A DNA stretch of 64,000 bases from Caldilineaceae bacterium (GTDB lineage: Bacteria; Chloroflexota; Anaerolineae; Caldilineales; Caldilineaceae), in contig JAHBVF010000014.1 in the NCBI GenBank assembly GCA_019637685.1, positions 1 to 64,000 on the forward strand. The letters are read 5' to 3'. A program made the translations under genes and the position numbers. Below the pieces are notes generated by a model. It was not told the DNA's origin. It ran no database searches and saw only the letters and a list, made by a program, of their open reading frames with translations. Positions 16,213 to 24,065 of this stretch are shown here, piece after piece; position 1 is the stretch's first letter; every line of letters starts with the position of its first letter.

Positions 16213-17910
16213 ATGTCGAACCAATTCCCACCTTCTGCACCCCGCCCTGGCGCTCGCTGGCCTTGGCAACGCAGCCTGCAAAGCCGCATTGTCCTCACCT
16301 ATGGGGGCATTTTTGTGGTTGTGCTGGTTCTGTTGATGATCCGTGTGGTACAGGTGGTCTATACAACCCAACTCAGCGACGCCGAACACAATCTGGAGAT
16401 CGAAGCCGTGTTGGCCGCCAACGCGTTGGAGGACCCCCTCAGCGGCTACGATGCTGAATTTGATGAATATGCCCGATGGGAAGCGAAACATGACAAGGAA
16501 GAAGATTCCAGTGGGGACGAATCCCGTGGAGATGAGAGTCGGAAAGATAAAAAGGACGACGATAAAAGCAGCGAAAACAAAGACGGGGATGGGCAGCGCC
16601 AGGGGGGCGGTGGCGAGACGAATGGAACGCAACAGCCAGCCAACGGCGCTGCGTCCGGAACGTTGGCGCCTGTGGCTATGCGCTTACAAGCCGTGGCAGA
16701 CCTGTACGCGTCGGACACCGGCGCGCGGGTAACGATTCTCGATCTCCAGGGCGATGTGGTGGCCGACAGCGCCTTTGCCTTTGACGCGGTGGATAACCAG
16801 TTGGGCCAGATCGAAGTCCAGGCCGCGCTGGAGGGCAAGGAAGAACGCGACCTGCGCCTGGAGCCGCTGACAGGTAAGCAGACCCTTTATGTCGCTGCAC
16901 CGATTCAACAGGACCACCGCCTTTTGGGGGTTGTGCAGGTGTCCCAGCCACTGGGCGATATTACCGACGTTATCTGGTCGCTGCTTGTCAGTCTGCTTGC
17001 CGCTGGGGCGCTGGCATTGGGGGTGGCGACGGCCCTGGGCGTCTGGCTCAGCCGGCGGTTGCTCCAGCCCGTGCGGGAATTAGAGGCCGCATCCCTTGCC
17101 ATCGCCCAGGGCGATTTTACCCGCCAGGTCCCGGACCAGGCCGCGGATGAATTGGGCGCGCTGGCCCGGGCTTTCAATTGGATGGCCAGTGAAGTGCAGT
17201 CGGTGATGAAGCAGCAGCGGCAATTTGTCGCCAATGCCAGCCACGAATTGCGCACGCCCATCACAAATATTAAGCTGCGCAGCGAGACCCTGCGCGACGG
17301 CGGGCTGCACGACCCCACCATCGCCGAGCGCTATGTGGCCGAAATTGACAGCGAGGCTGACCGCTTGGGACGGCTTGCCAATGCCCTCCTGGACCTTTCC
17401 CGGCTGGATGGGGGGGACGCGGCGCGGATTGCCCCGGATATGGATATAGCGCCTGTATTGCTTGCAGTTGCCCAATCTATGGCTATGCGGGCGCGGGATG
17501 CGGGGCAAACCCTGCACGTGGATGTGGCTGATCGCCTGCCGCCTTTGCCCATTTGGCCGGAGCAGATCGAAGCAGTGGTCGTCAATTTGCTGGACAATGC
17601 CATCAAATATACGCCGGAAGGGGGCGAAATCTGGCTGGATGGGCAGAGCGACGGCACAGCAGTGCGGATTCGAGTTTCTGATACGGGGCCGGGTATCCCA
17701 GGGCCGGATTTGCCCCACATTTTTGAGCGTTTCTATCGGGTGGACAAGGCGCGCAGCCGTCTGACCAGAGAGCAGGGAACGGGTGGGGCCGGGCTGGGAT
17801 TGGCGATTGTCAAAGCGCTGGCAGAATACAACGGCGGACGGGTCTGGGCAGAAAGCGAGGCCGGGCACGGCGCCCTTTTTGTTGTCGAATTCCCGCTGGG
17901 TGACACTTAA
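16213..17910 (+). CDS. Sensor histidine kinase
   Basis: 565 residues: membrane helix at about 22-45, an extracytoplasmic sensor of about 210 residues, a second helix at about 255-280, then HAMP, HisKA with H344 in ANASHELRTPITN, and HATPase_c (DNAIKYTPEGG, DTGPGIPG, GGAGLGLAIVK). The sensor contains a stretch of about 50 residues (about 90-150) that is almost only Asp, Glu, Lys, Ser and Gly. This echoes the acidic tail of the first protein of the operon and may sense metal or charge. It pairs with the response regulator 5 bases upstream. Confidence 0.94.
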   Translation: MSNQFPPSAPRPGARWPWQRSLQSRIVLTYGGIFVVVLVLLMIRVVQVVYTTQLSDAEHNLEIEAVLAANALEDPLSGYDAEFDEYARWEAKHDKEEDSSGDESRGDESRKDKKDDDKSSENKDGDGQRQGGGGETNGTQQPANGAASGTLAPVAMRLQAVADLYASDTGARVTILDLQGDVVADSAFAFDAVDNQLGQIEVQAALEGKEERDLRLEPLTGKQTLYVAAPIQQDHRLLGVVQVSQPLGDITDVIWSLLVSLLAAGALALGVATALGVWLSRRLLQPVRELEAASLAIAQGDFTRQVPDQAADELGALARAFNWMASEVQSVMKQQRQFVANASHELRTPITNIKLRSETLRDGGLHDPTIAERYVAEIDSEADRLGRLANALLDLSRLDGGDAARIAPDMDIAPVLLAVAQSMAMRARDAGQTLHVDVADRLPPLPIWPEQIEAVVVNLLDNAIKYTPEGGEIWLDGQSDGTAVRIRVSDTGPGIPGPDLPHIFERFYRVDKARSRLTREQGTGGAGLGLAIVKALAEYNGGRVWAESEAGHGALFVVEFPLGDT

Positions 17911-17990
17911 CCGGGCCGGTTTCGGCCATTCGCCGCCTTCGTGGTAGGATGCGAAGAATATCCGATTCTCCAGCCATCAGGAGCAAGACT

Positions 17991-18620
17991 GTGCAGCATA
18001 TTTCCCTTCCCCGGCCTGTCTACGCGGAAATTATCGCCCACGCCCAGGCGGGCAAACCCGAAGAAATTTGCGGTATTTTGCGCGGGCGCGGCACGGAAGC
18101 CTTTGAGCTTTTTCGGGCCAAAAATATCGCCACGGAGCGCATCGAAAACTACGACGTGGACCCGCAGACGCTGATGAAGCAGTTTGAATTTGAAGAGGCC
18201 GGGGACGAAATGATGGGCATCTACCACTCCCATCCGGTTTCTGTGGCCTGGCCCTCGGCCACAGACGCCTGGAACGCCCACTACCCGGACACGTACTATC
18301 TCATCTGCTCGACGGAGTACGACGACGCACCCATCCTGCGCGCCTTTCGGATGGTCGCCAGCTATCCGGAGGTGGACGGGGATGCCCTGCGCGCCAGCCT
18401 GCCTTTCCGCGAGGTGCGCCAGGGACTCTTCGGCTATTACCAGGCCGCGGACCGCTCGACGCCCCGCGCTCTGCACGCGGTGGCCGCGGATGTCTCCCTG
18501 CCCTTTTATGTGGTTTTCACTGTGGATGAAGCCGGTGCGGTGGACGAACTGCGCTTTGTGGAGATTTCGGAATACCGGGTGGAGATAGTGGACAGTTCGA
18601 CGGCAAGCGGGGAAATTTAA
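17991..18620 (+). CDS. JAB/MPN (JAMM) metallopeptidase, M67 family
   Basis: 209 residues. JAMM signature: glutamate in EEICGIL (E24/E25), then H79-S-H81 and D92 in YHSHPVSVAWPSATD, giving H-x-H-x10-D for one zinc. Bacterial M67 peptidases of this size cleave C-terminal extensions, for example from sulfur-carrier proteins, or remove ubiquitin-like or peptide tags. No ThiS/MoaD, ThiF/MoeB or cysteine synthase gene is adjacent, so the substrate is open. GTG at 17991 was chosen because AGGAG stands 7 bases before it; the ATG at 17949 has almost no spacing to its weak ribosome site. The gene converges with rsmA across a hairpin repeat. Confidence 0.9.
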   Translation: MQHISLPRPVYAEIIAHAQAGKPEEICGILRGRGTEAFELFRAKNIATERIENYDVDPQTLMKQFEFEEAGDEMMGIYHSHPVSVAWPSATDAWNAHYPDTYYLICSTEYDDAPILRAFRMVASYPEVDGDALRASLPFREVRQGLFGYYQAADRSTPRALHAVAADVSLPFYVVFTVDEAGAVDELRFVEISEYRVEIVDSSTASGEI

Positions 18621-18677
18621 CGCAGGGCCGCAAAGATGCAGGGAGAAGCGAAAAAACTTTGCGCCTCTGCTTTTTTG

Positions 18678-18766
18678 TACACTGGAAACAAAGTCATTCG
18701 ACTACAGAAGTTTGACTTTTCTTAAAAGTCGAACTTCTACGCCAAAAAAACATTGTTGACGCTGCA
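18678..18766 (+). repeat. 88-bp hairpin repeat, copy 2
   Basis: TACACTGGAAACAAAGT at the left end, a central hairpin around AAGTCGAACTTCT, and TTGTTGACGCTGCA at the right end, nearly identical to 49849-49935. It lies between the convergent JAMM and rsmA genes. Confidence 0.85.
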
Positions 18767-18781
18767 CTTTGCATCTTTGCG

Positions 18782-19666
18782 TTAAGCTTTGAGCACCTTT
18801 GCCAGCGCGCCCCATTCGGCCAGCGATAGGGTTTCGGCCCGGCGTCGGGGATCGATCCCGGCGCTGAGCAGCCCGGCTTCGACTGCCACCTTTGCCATCC
18901 CCAGCCCCGCGGCCACACTGTTGCGCAACTGTTTACGCTTCTGCCCAAAGCCCGCCCGCACCACAGCGAAATACCAGTCCGGTTCCACATCCGTCACCGC
19001 GGGCTGGGGACGCACGTCCAGGCGCAGCACCGCGCTGTCCACTTTGGGCCGGGGATGGAACGCGCCCGCGGGCACTTTCTGCACAATCTTTGCATCGGCA
19101 TAAAATTGCACCCCCACCGCCAACAGAGACATATCCCCCGGCCCCGCGACAATACGCTGGGCCACTTCTCGCTGCACCATCACCACCGCGACAGTCGGCG
19201 GCTGGGCCGATTCCAGCAGGTGGCGCAGGACCGCGCTGGTGATGTAGTAGGGGAGGTTGGCGACGACTTTGTAGGGAGGGGCGAGTTGCAAATTGCGAGG
19301 GGCGATCGCTGGTTCGTCTGTCGCCTGCCGTCCGTCGTCCGCCAGCAGCGATGCTGGATCGACTTTCAGAATGTCGGCGTGGACGAAGCTGACATTTGGC
19401 TGGTCCACGAAGAGTTCGGTCAGGATGGGGATGAGCCGGTCGTCCAGCTCTACCGCGACGACGCGGCTCGCCTGGGCGGCCAGGTGGCGGGTGAGCACGC
19501 CCAGGCCGGGGCCGATCTCCAGCACAGTATCCTCTGGCGTCAAATCAGCCGCGGCCGCGATGCGGGCCAGGTGGGACTCGTCCACCAAAAAATTCTGGCC
19601 CAGGGACTTCTTCGGGTCCAGGTCAAAGCGGCGGATGAGTTCAAAGACGGAGGGGGGATTACTCAT
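18782..19666 (-). CDS. rsmA: 16S rRNA dimethyladenosine transferase RsmA/KsgA
   Basis: 294 residues. It dimethylates A1518 and A1519 of 16S rRNA during 30S assembly. SLGQNFLVDE (21-30), SAM-binding VLEIGPGLGVLTR (48-60), acidic VELDDRL and the catalytic NLPYYI (137-142) are all present. Between ADILKVDPASLL and YKVVANLPYYI it carries an extra stretch of about 23 residues (about 109-131), absent from usual family members. Its DNA resembles intergenic repeat sequence nearby. The gene overlaps the end of lepA by 8 bases and is downstream of it on the same strand, so they are co-transcribed. Confidence 0.95.
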   Translation of the reverse strand: MSNPPSVFELIRRFDLDPKKSLGQNFLVDESHLARIAAAADLTPEDTVLEIGPGLGVLTRHLAAQASRVVAVELDDRLIPILTELFVDQPNVSFVHADILKVDPASLLADDGRQATDEPAIAPRNLQLAPPYKVVANLPYYITSAVLRHLLESAQPPTVAVVMVQREVAQRIVAGPGDMSLLAVGVQFYADAKIVQKVPAGAFHPRPKVDSAVLRLDVRPQPAVTDVEPDWYFAVVRAGFGQKRKQLRNSVAAGLGMAKVAVEAGLLSAGIDPRRRAETLSLAEWGALAKVLKA

Positions 19667-21458
19667 CCTCCAGCCGCAGCACAGACATAAACGCCTCTTG
19701 GGGAATCTCCACAGACCCCACCATTTTCATGCGTTTCTTGCCCGCCTTCTGCTTCTCCAGCAGTTTGCGTTTGCGGCTGATGTCGCCACCGTAGCATTTG
19801 GCGAGCACGTCCTTGCGCATGGCCTGCACATTGGCCCGGCTGATAATTTTCGTGCCCACCGCGGCCTGAATGGGCACAGGGAACATCTGGCGGGGGATGA
19901 TCTCCTTCATTTTGCTCACCAGCCGTTGGCCTTTGTGGAAGGCGTCGTCCCGGTGGATGATGACGCTGAGCGCGTCCACAGGCATACTGTTGACCAGCAC
20001 GTCCAGCTTCACCATATCCGAGACCCGGTAGACGTCGAGGGTATAGTCCATGGACGCATAGCCCTTTGTGCGGGCTTTGAGTTCGTTGTAGAAGTCCACA
20101 ATAATCTCGGCCAGGGGAATGTTGAAGGTCAGCTCCAGCCGTTTGCTGTCCAGCCAGGTCTGGTTCTTCACCTCGCCCCGGCGTTTGGTCACCAAATCCA
20201 TAATCGGGCCGATGTAGTCCGCGGGGGTGAAGATGTGGAGTTCGCACCACGGCTCTTCCACGTGGGCAATCAGTGTGGGATCGGGCAGGTCCGCGGGGCT
20301 GTCGATGATGAACTCGGTGCCGTCGGTTTTGCGCACCCGATAGGCCACGGACGGCGCGGTGAAAATAATGTCCATATCGTATTCCCGTTCCAGCCGTTCC
20401 TGCACAATCTCCATGTGGAAAAGGCCCAGAAAGCCCAGGCGGAAGCCGAACCCCAGTGCCTGGCTCGTCTCCGGCTCGTAGACCAGCGCGGCGTCGTTGA
20501 GCCGCAGCTTTTCCAGGGCGTCCCGCAGGTCCGGGTAGTCGTCGGCGCTGGACGGGTAGAGACCGGCAAAGACCATCGGTTTCATCGGCTCGTAGCCGGG
20601 CAGGGTTTCGCTGGCTGGGTTGGCCGCCAGGGTGATGGTGTCGCCTACGGCCAGGTCCTGGATGCTCTTCAGACCGGTGGCGATGTAGCCTACTTCCCCC
20701 GCGTGGAGACCGCTGGTCTTGAAGAGCGCGGGTGTGAACACGCCTACTTCCAGGGGTTCCAGTTCGGTTTTGGTCGTCATCGCCAGCAGACGGGGCGTGC
20801 CTGTGATTGTGCCGTTGACCACGCGCACATAGGCGATCACCCCTTTGTACGCGTCGTACTGGCAGTCGAATACCAGCGCTTGCAAAGCTCCATTCACATC
20901 GCCCACGGGGGGGGGCACATCCCGCACAACCTGGGCCAGCACTTCTTCCACATTGATTCCACTCTTGGCGCTGATGCGAGGAATGTCTTCGGCAGCCACC
21001 CCCAACAGACTTTCAATCTCCTCGGCCACGTCGTCGGGCATGGCCGCGGGCAGGTCGATTTTGTTGATCACGGGGATAATTGTCAGGTCCAGTTCCATGG
21101 CCGCGAAGAGATGGGCCATTGTCTGGGCCTGGATGCCCTGGGACGCGTCCACCACCAGCACCGCGCCCTCACAGGCTTGCAGTGCCCGCCGCACTTCATA
21201 GGTGAAATCCACGTGGCCGGGGGTGTCGATGAGATTGATCTCGTATTCCTGGCCGTCCTGCACGTAGATCATCCGCACCGCGCTGGCTTTAATAGTGACG
21301 CCCTTTTCCCGCTCCAAATCCATGGAGTCGAGAAGCTGCTCCTTCATCTCCCGCGCGGTCACTGTGCCGGTGGATTGGAGCAATCGGTCGGCCAGGGTGC
21401 TCTTGCCGTGGTCGATGTGGGCAATAATCGAAAAATTACGAATGTGGTCCAGATTCAA
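19659..21458 (-). CDS. lepA: Elongation factor 4 (LepA)
   Basis: 599 residues, the standard length. The translational GTPase reads IIAHIDHGKSTLADRL at 11-26 (P-loop), then DTPGHVDFTYEVRR and NKIDLP. EF4-specific parts follow, including the C-terminal region with YASMDYTLD, VNSMPVDALS and KMVGSVEIPQEAF. It is a back-translocating/ribosome-quality GTPase on the 70S ribosome. The start is TTG at 21458; no better in-frame ATG exists and the protein then begins as expected (MNLDHIRNFSIIAHIDHG). rsmA overlaps its 3' end. Confidence 0.96.
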   Translation of the reverse strand: MNLDHIRNFSIIAHIDHGKSTLADRLLQSTGTVTAREMKEQLLDSMDLEREKGVTIKASAVRMIYVQDGQEYEINLIDTPGHVDFTYEVRRALQACEGAVLVVDASQGIQAQTMAHLFAAMELDLTIIPVINKIDLPAAMPDDVAEEIESLLGVAAEDIPRISAKSGINVEEVLAQVVRDVPPPVGDVNGALQALVFDCQYDAYKGVIAYVRVVNGTITGTPRLLAMTTKTELEPLEVGVFTPALFKTSGLHAGEVGYIATGLKSIQDLAVGDTITLAANPASETLPGYEPMKPMVFAGLYPSSADDYPDLRDALEKLRLNDAALVYEPETSQALGFGFRLGFLGLFHMEIVQERLEREYDMDIIFTAPSVAYRVRKTDGTEFIIDSPADLPDPTLIAHVEEPWCELHIFTPADYIGPIMDLVTKRRGEVKNQTWLDSKRLELTFNIPLAEIIVDFYNELKARTKGYASMDYTLDVYRVSDMVKLDVLVNSMPVDALSVIIHRDDAFHKGQRLVSKMKEIIPRQMFPVPIQAAVGTKIISRANVQAMRKDVLAKCYGGDISRKRKLLEKQKAGKKRMKMVGSVEIPQEAFMSVLRLEDE

Positions 21459-21475
21459 ATTTCACCGCCGAAGGG

Positions 21476-21793
21476 CTATAGTCGTTCACTGTTGTCAGGT
21501 TTCAGGTACTTCTCAATCAACAAATCTTCGTTGATGGCACACTCATCCGGGTCCCAGTAGATCAACCGTCCATCCCAGCCGATGGAGTATAGTTCCCTGT
21601 CCTCCGGTGTGGCATTCAACAGCGTTGGTATCCATTTGAGCGGGACCGAAATGATGCGCTCATCCATCAGATGAATGTGCATATATCGTTCGTCGAAAGT
21701 TACACTTTTCGCTCGTGCTTCCGTCGGGAAGGTATAGTCCCGCAACGGGTATTGGACGGAGTACGTCGTTTTAGTTGCCAGTTGATCCAACAT
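21476..21793 (-). CDS. DUF2442 domain protein
   Basis: 105 residues. The core matches DUF2442: KSVTFDERYMHIHLMDERIISVPL, WIPTLLNATPEDRELY and a WDPDECAINEDLLI end. DUF2442 proteins are small and are typically encoded right after DUF4160 proteins in toxin-antitoxin-like pairs; their activity is not established. Here the gene overlaps the DUF4160 frame by 23 bases, the usual arrangement. About half the length is an N-terminal extension before the DUF2442 core. It lies upstream of lepA on the same strand. Confidence 0.75.
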   Translation of the reverse strand: MLDQLATKTTYSVQYPLRDYTFPTEARAKSVTFDERYMHIHLMDERIISVPLKWIPTLLNATPEDRELYSIGWDGRLIYWDPDECAINEDLLIEKYLKPDNSERL

Positions 21794-22032
21794 AGCTTTC
21801 CCACTCCTTCAACATCGCTGAACTACGCTCGTTGACGATTTTCAGAATCCGCCCTAACTCAGACTGCGAATATCGCCCATCACGGGCAACTGCGACAGGC
21901 GCAAGCCATATCTTTGCATCATCTCCCCGTCTGCTACGACCTTCCCCCACATGAACGTGCGGCGGCTCAGACAGGTCAGCCATCACAAAGTAGAATGTAT
22001 ATCCGCGTTCCCGATGTTATGGCAGGACTCAT
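21771..22032 (-). pseudogene. DUF4160 domain protein with apparent N-terminal frameshift
   Basis: The frame ending at 21771 reads GYTFYFVMADLSEPPHVHVG, the start of a DUF4160 domain, and continues to WESYVGSTGN. In that frame the only starts are GTG at 21989 downstream of the first strand. An ATG at 22032 with AAGGAG nine bases upstream gives MSPAITSG, a typical DUF4160 N-terminus, but in another frame that stops after 18 residues. A 1- or 2-base change near 22005-22010 would join the two. It is therefore probably a broken partner of the DUF2442 gene, or a sequencing indel; a short functional form starting at GTG (21986-21989) cannot be excluded. Confidence 0.6.
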
Positions 22033-22118
22033 GGACAGTTGCTCCTTGTACTGGCCTATCGGATGTATCCATTATACCCCAGATCAGCCCCATCCCCTCA
22101 CGTTTCACTTTTCCCGTT

Positions 22119-23057
22119 TCACATCTTCCCCAACCGCCCCGCAAAATAGGCAATCGTCTCCTCCAACCCCGCGTCCAGCCCCACCTGCGGTTCCCAGCCC
22201 AGAATGCGCCGGGCCTTTGTGATGTCCGGCTGGCGTTGCTGGGGGTCGTCTTTGGGCAGAGGTTTGTAGATGATGCCGCCGGGGTTTCCGGTCAGGGCGT
22301 TGATCCGTTCGGCAAATTGGAGAATCGTCATCTCCGACGGGTTGCCGATGTTCGTGGGCAAGGGCTCGTCGCTGAGCAGCAGCCGGTAGATGCCGTCCAC
22401 CAGATCGCTGACGTAGCAAAAGGAGCGGGTCTGGTTGCCCTCGCCGTAGACAGTCAGGGGTTCGCCGTTCAACGCCTGTTTAATAAAGTTGGGAACCACC
22501 CGCCCGTCGTTCAGCCGCATACGCGGGCCATAGGTGTTGAAGATGCGCACGATGCGCGTCTCCACCCCGTGATAGCGTTGATAGGCCATTGTGATGGCCT
22601 CGGCAAAACGCTTGGCCTCGTCGTAGACCCCCCGCGGCCCGATGGGGTTAACATTGCCCCAATACTCTTCGGTCTGGGGATGGACCAGCGGGTCGCCGTA
22701 GACTTCGCTGGTGCTGGCCAGGAGCAGCCGGGCCTTCTTGGCCTTGGCCACGCCCAGCGCGTTGTGGGTTCCCAGGCTGCCCACTTTCAGCGTCTGGATG
22801 GGCAGTTCCAGATAGTCTACCGGGCTGGCCGGGCTGGCAAAGTGCAGAATCGCGTCCAGATCACCGGCCAGATAAATGTAGTTGGTGATGTCGTGCTTGA
22901 CGAAACTGAAGCGAGGATTGCCCGCCAGGTGGGCGATGTTGTCTGTGTTGCCTGTGACCAGATTGTCCATTGCCACGACTGTGTGACCTTCGACCAGCAG
23001 CCTGTCGCACAGGTGGCTGCCCAGAAAACCGGCTCCGCCGGTGACCAGAACTCGCAT
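22119..23057 (-). CDS. NAD-dependent epimerase, UDP-glucuronate decarboxylase type
   Basis: 312 residues, extended short-chain dehydrogenase fold. GGAGFLGSH (7-15) is the NAD loop. The catalytic set is T116-S-E118 in [10 protein letters not shown] and Y145xxxK149. [24 protein letters not shown] and [17 protein letters not shown] are typical of UXS enzymes, which convert UDP-glucuronate to UDP-xylose for polysaccharide synthesis. The E in TSE and the R in TRSF are retained, supporting decarboxylase over plain 4-epimerase activity. No other polysaccharide gene is adjacent. A short repeat-containing gap separates it from a divergent Lgt-like gene. Confidence 0.88.
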   Translation of the reverse strand: MRVLVTGGAGFLGSHLCDRLLVEGHTVVAMDNLVTGNTDNIAHLAGNPRFSFVKHDITNYIYLAGDLDAILHFASPASPVDYLELPIQTLKVGSLGTHNALGVAKAKKARLLLASTSEVYGDPLVHPQTEEYWGNVNPIGPRGVYDEAKRFAEAITMAYQRYHGVETRIVRIFNTYGPRMRLNDGRVVPNFIKQALNGEPLTVYGEGNQTRSFCYVSDLVDGIYRLLLSDEPLPTNIGNPSEMTILQFAERINALTGNPGGIIYKPLPKDDPQQRQPDITKARRILGWEPQVGLDAGLEETIAYFAGRLGKM

Positions 23058-23084
23058 GGAATGTGCCTTTCGTCTATGATAATG

Positions 23085-23160
23085 AGACCGCTGACGACGG
23101 ACCGCAGACCGCGGCTCTACTGTATCGCTGGCGGTCTGCCGTCTGTGGCCTGCCGTCGTT
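23085..23160. repeat. GACGACGGAC/GTCTGCCGTC dispersed repeat
   Basis: An imperfect inverted arrangement of GACGACGGACCGCAGACCG and GGTCTGCCGTCTG...CCTGCCGTCGTT between two divergent genes. Closely similar words occur inside rsmA at about 19312-19342. Confidence 0.55.
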
Positions 23161-23171
23161 AGGAGAATTCG

Positions 23172-23909
23172 ATGTACCCCGTCATCCCCATTGGCCCCTT
23201 ATCCTTGCCTACCGTCCCTTTCATCGCCCTGCTTGCCATCTGGTTGGGGCTGGGGGCGCTGGCCCGCACAGGCAGAGAAGTCGAGCTGGACCCGGATCAG
23301 CTCTGGAATTTTGGGCTGTTGGCCCTGGGCGCGGGCTTCATTGTAGCCAGACTCTGGCATGTCGTCCAGTTTTGGGCTATCTACCGCATTGAATGGACGC
23401 TGATTTTCAGTCCGCGACCGGGGGCATTTGCCTTTTGGCCCGGTCTGATTGCCGCGCTGGTGGCTGGGTATAGCTATCTGATCTGGAAACGGTTGGACCC
23501 AATCCCTGTGGGGGCGGCTCTCTCCGTAGGTCTGCTGGTGGCGGGCGGTCTGCTGGAAATAGGCGCGTTTCTGACCAGCACAACTGTCGGCACGCCCAGC
23601 GATCTGCCCTGGGCATTGGCGGTCTTCGACGTGACCCGCCACCCGGTTGCCCTCTATCGCGCGGCCGGGATGTTTGGCCTGGCTGGGCTGCTCTTTTGGC
23701 GGGGTGATTTCAGTCAGCCGAGACGGATCGTCGGATGGGCTATCTTCGGCTACGCGCTGCTGCGTCTGCTGGCCGATGGCTTTCTGGCTGATGCCGCGAC
23801 GATCAGCGGCATTCGGATATCTCAATTAGTGGCATTGGCCGTTGCATTGGGCGCGGTGATGCTGCTATCCGGTTCTGCCTTTGAGGAGGCAGAGGGGCAG
23901 GATGGGTAG
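23172..23909 (+). CDS. Prolipoprotein diacylglyceryl transferase-like membrane protein
   Basis: 245 residues with about seven membrane helices. Lgt-like features are the [10 protein letters not shown] helix, [11 protein letters not shown] (matching the HPxxLYE segment) and the C-terminal [10 protein letters not shown] (matching GxxxSQ). The central HGG-type loop of true Lgt is replaced by [20 protein letters not shown], and YE in the HPxxLYE motif is YR. It may therefore be a diverged paralogue, not the housekeeping enzyme. Catalytic Lgt moves diacylglycerol from phosphatidylglycerol to the lipobox Cys, relevant to the lipoproteins at 8932, 39978 and 62815. The gene stands alone. Confidence 0.72.
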   Translation: MYPVIPIGPLSLPTVPFIALLAIWLGLGALARTGREVELDPDQLWNFGLLALGAGFIVARLWHVVQFWAIYRIEWTLIFSPRPGAFAFWPGLIAALVAGYSYLIWKRLDPIPVGAALSVGLLVAGGLLEIGAFLTSTTVGTPSDLPWALAVFDVTRHPVALYRAAGMFGLAGLLFWRGDFSQPRRIVGWAIFGYALLRLLADGFLADAATISGIRISQLVALAVALGAVMLLSGSAFEEAEGQDG

Positions 23910-23966
23910 AAGTTCGATTTTTTCTGAAAAGCCGAACTTCTAAAAATTGCCTATTGACAAAGTGTA
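23904..23966 (-). repeat. 88-bp hairpin repeat, copy 3 (truncated)
   Basis: The hairpin AGAAGTTCGATTTTTT...AAAAGCCGAACTTCT at 23909-23941 is in the same orientation as copy 1. The left end is missing; the right end (...CAAAGTGTA) runs into the promoter of the radical SAM operon, so the -35 box lies within the repeat's end. Confidence 0.65.
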
Positions 23967-23982
23967 AAACATACACTAACAT
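23954..23982 (+). promoter_or_regulatory. Promoter of the radical SAM operon
   Basis: TTGACA at 23954-23959, a 17-base spacer, TAACAT at 23977-23982. Both boxes are close to consensus. A palindromic operator fills the spacer. Confidence 0.65.
23961..23977. promoter_or_regulatory. Operator 1, AGTGTA-N5-TACACT
   Basis: AGTGTAAAACATACACT, 6-bp perfect arms with a 5-base centre, lies exactly between -35 and -10, so a bound protein would block RNA polymerase. The regulator is not identified. Confidence 0.65.
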
Positions 23983-23991
23983 AAACCACAA

Positions 23992-24018
23992 GGCTGCTTT
24001 TTCTGGCAGCCACTTTTT
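23992..24018 (+). promoter_or_regulatory. Leader hairpin with T-run, possible attenuator
   Basis: GGCTGC (23992-23997) and GCAGCC (24006-24011) pair around an 8-base T-rich loop, followed by ACTTTTTAT. It lies between the two operators in the leader. The short stem makes terminator activity uncertain. Confidence 0.4.
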
Positions 24019-24030
24019 ATCAATCAACTT

Positions 24031-24047
24031 AGTGTATTTATTACACA
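24031..24047. promoter_or_regulatory. Operator 2, AGTGTA-N5-TACACA
   Basis: AGTGTATTTATTACACA repeats the GTGTA-N5-TACAC design of operator 1, 70 bases away centre to centre and 10 bases before the AAGGAGC ribosome site. Two equal sites so placed suggest cooperative repression. Confidence 0.6.
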
Positions 24048-24065
24048 ATCAAAAAGGAGCCTCCC

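Noticed and set aside
19293-21560. A 755-codon open frame on the plus strand opposite lepA and rsmA
   Set aside because: It mirrors two certain genes, has no domain, signal or ribosome site, and is explained by the GC-rich codon pattern of the genes on the other strand. The same holds for long frames opposite dnaE (47112-49091) and the HemN-like gene (24024-25598).
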